Assembly (NCBI GenBank): GCA_963708515.1
Contig: CAVPSX010000012.1
Location: forward strand, 186,001 to 250,000
Source: JAPLJM01 sp963708515
Lineage (GTDB): Bacteria > Desulfobacterota > Syntrophia > Syntrophales > Fen-1087
DNA length: 64,000 nucleotides
Direction of reading: 5' to 3'
A program made the position numbers and the translations under genes. The notes beneath the pieces were generated by a model. The model saw nothing but the letters and a program-made list of their open reading frames with translations. It was not told where the DNA came from and made no database searches. This document shows positions 63,955 to 64,000 of the stretch, one piece after another (position 1 is the first letter of the stretch; each line of letters begins with the position of its first letter).

Positions 63955-64000
63955 TTAAACCTTGAGCCCCCTGGCGCGGGCCAATTCTCTCAGCTGCATT
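63955..64000 (-). CDS. Partial C-terminus of an unidentified gene
   Basis: Only the last 14 codons before TAA 63955-63957 are visible on the reverse strand; they read MQLRELARARGLKV. That resembles the start of a Rho-N/SAP-type helical motif (LRELARARGLK), but the stop after it is odd for a Rho factor. The rest lies outside the window. Confidence 0.3.
   Translation of the reverse strand, partial: MQLRELARARGLKV

Noticed and set aside
1..64000. CRISPR arrays or complete insertion sequences
   Set aside because: No regularly spaced direct repeats and no transposase or integrase gene were seen; only short inverted-repeat elements were found.

Overview
The window looks like a chromosome segment of an anaerobic member of the former Deltaproteobacteria (Desulfobacterota), most plausibly a Syntrophus/Syntrophia-like lineage. 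This is inferred from the gene order lptB-rpoN-hpf-ptsN-hprK-rapZ, two indolepyruvate:ferredoxin oxidoreductase (Ior) gene pairs, an FrhB-like iron-sulfur flavoprotein, a class III CoA-transferase, and RecG with an N-terminal extension. I could not test the placement with a search.

Layout. 1-5 kb: end of lptB, then rpoN, hpf, ptsN, a divergent hprK and rapZ. 5-12.5 kb: M23 peptidase (reverse strand), coaBC, family-4 uracil-DNA glycosylase, an NfeD/slipin membrane operon, a HAD phosphatase and a D-Ala-D-Ala carboxypeptidase. 12.7-20.7 kb: hemW, lepA, adk, a FmdB-type zinc ribbon, an aminotransferase, acylphosphatase and ligA. 20.7-26 kb: a diguanylate cyclase and a seven-PAS HD-GYP phosphodiesterase in tandem. 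26.7-35.5 kb: small exported and membrane proteins, recJ, rpmB, pfk, purN, purM and recG. 35.5-41.1 kb: an accessory stretch with gene remnants, a YeeE/YedE-type transporter interrupted by an in-frame TGA, vapBC, a Tat lipoprotein, a lipoprotein deaminase and attC-like sequences. 41.3-48.4 kb: hom, apgM, a thioesterase, a TPR protein, iorAB and cbpA/dnaJ. 48.5-56.7 kb: metallo-beta-lactamase, DUF362 ferredoxin protein, a second iorAB with an FrhB-like partner, a cyclic-nucleotide-binding protein and a CoA-transferase. 56.8-64 kb: tRNA-Leu(UAA), then a reverse-strand run of dtd, DUF1285, guaB, dnaE and a UPF0280 gene.

Three observations stand out. First, the TGA at 36156-36158 sits exactly where the YeeE/YedE family has a conserved cysteine (RGRF-C-M), and a SECIS-like hairpin follows, so this may be a selenoprotein transporter. 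Second, two families of small inverted-repeat elements occur at distant loci, and at 50.6 kb one is inserted inside the other. Third, the accessory stretch carries attC-like half sites and same-strand, singly spaced genes, which suggests a decayed integron cassette array.

Caution: six conserved genes (M23 peptidase, coaBC, hom, apgM, dnaE, DUF1285) carry eight single-base frame breaks between them. Several of these genes are normally essential, so most breaks are probably assembly errors. Substitution errors must therefore also be considered when judging the TGA.
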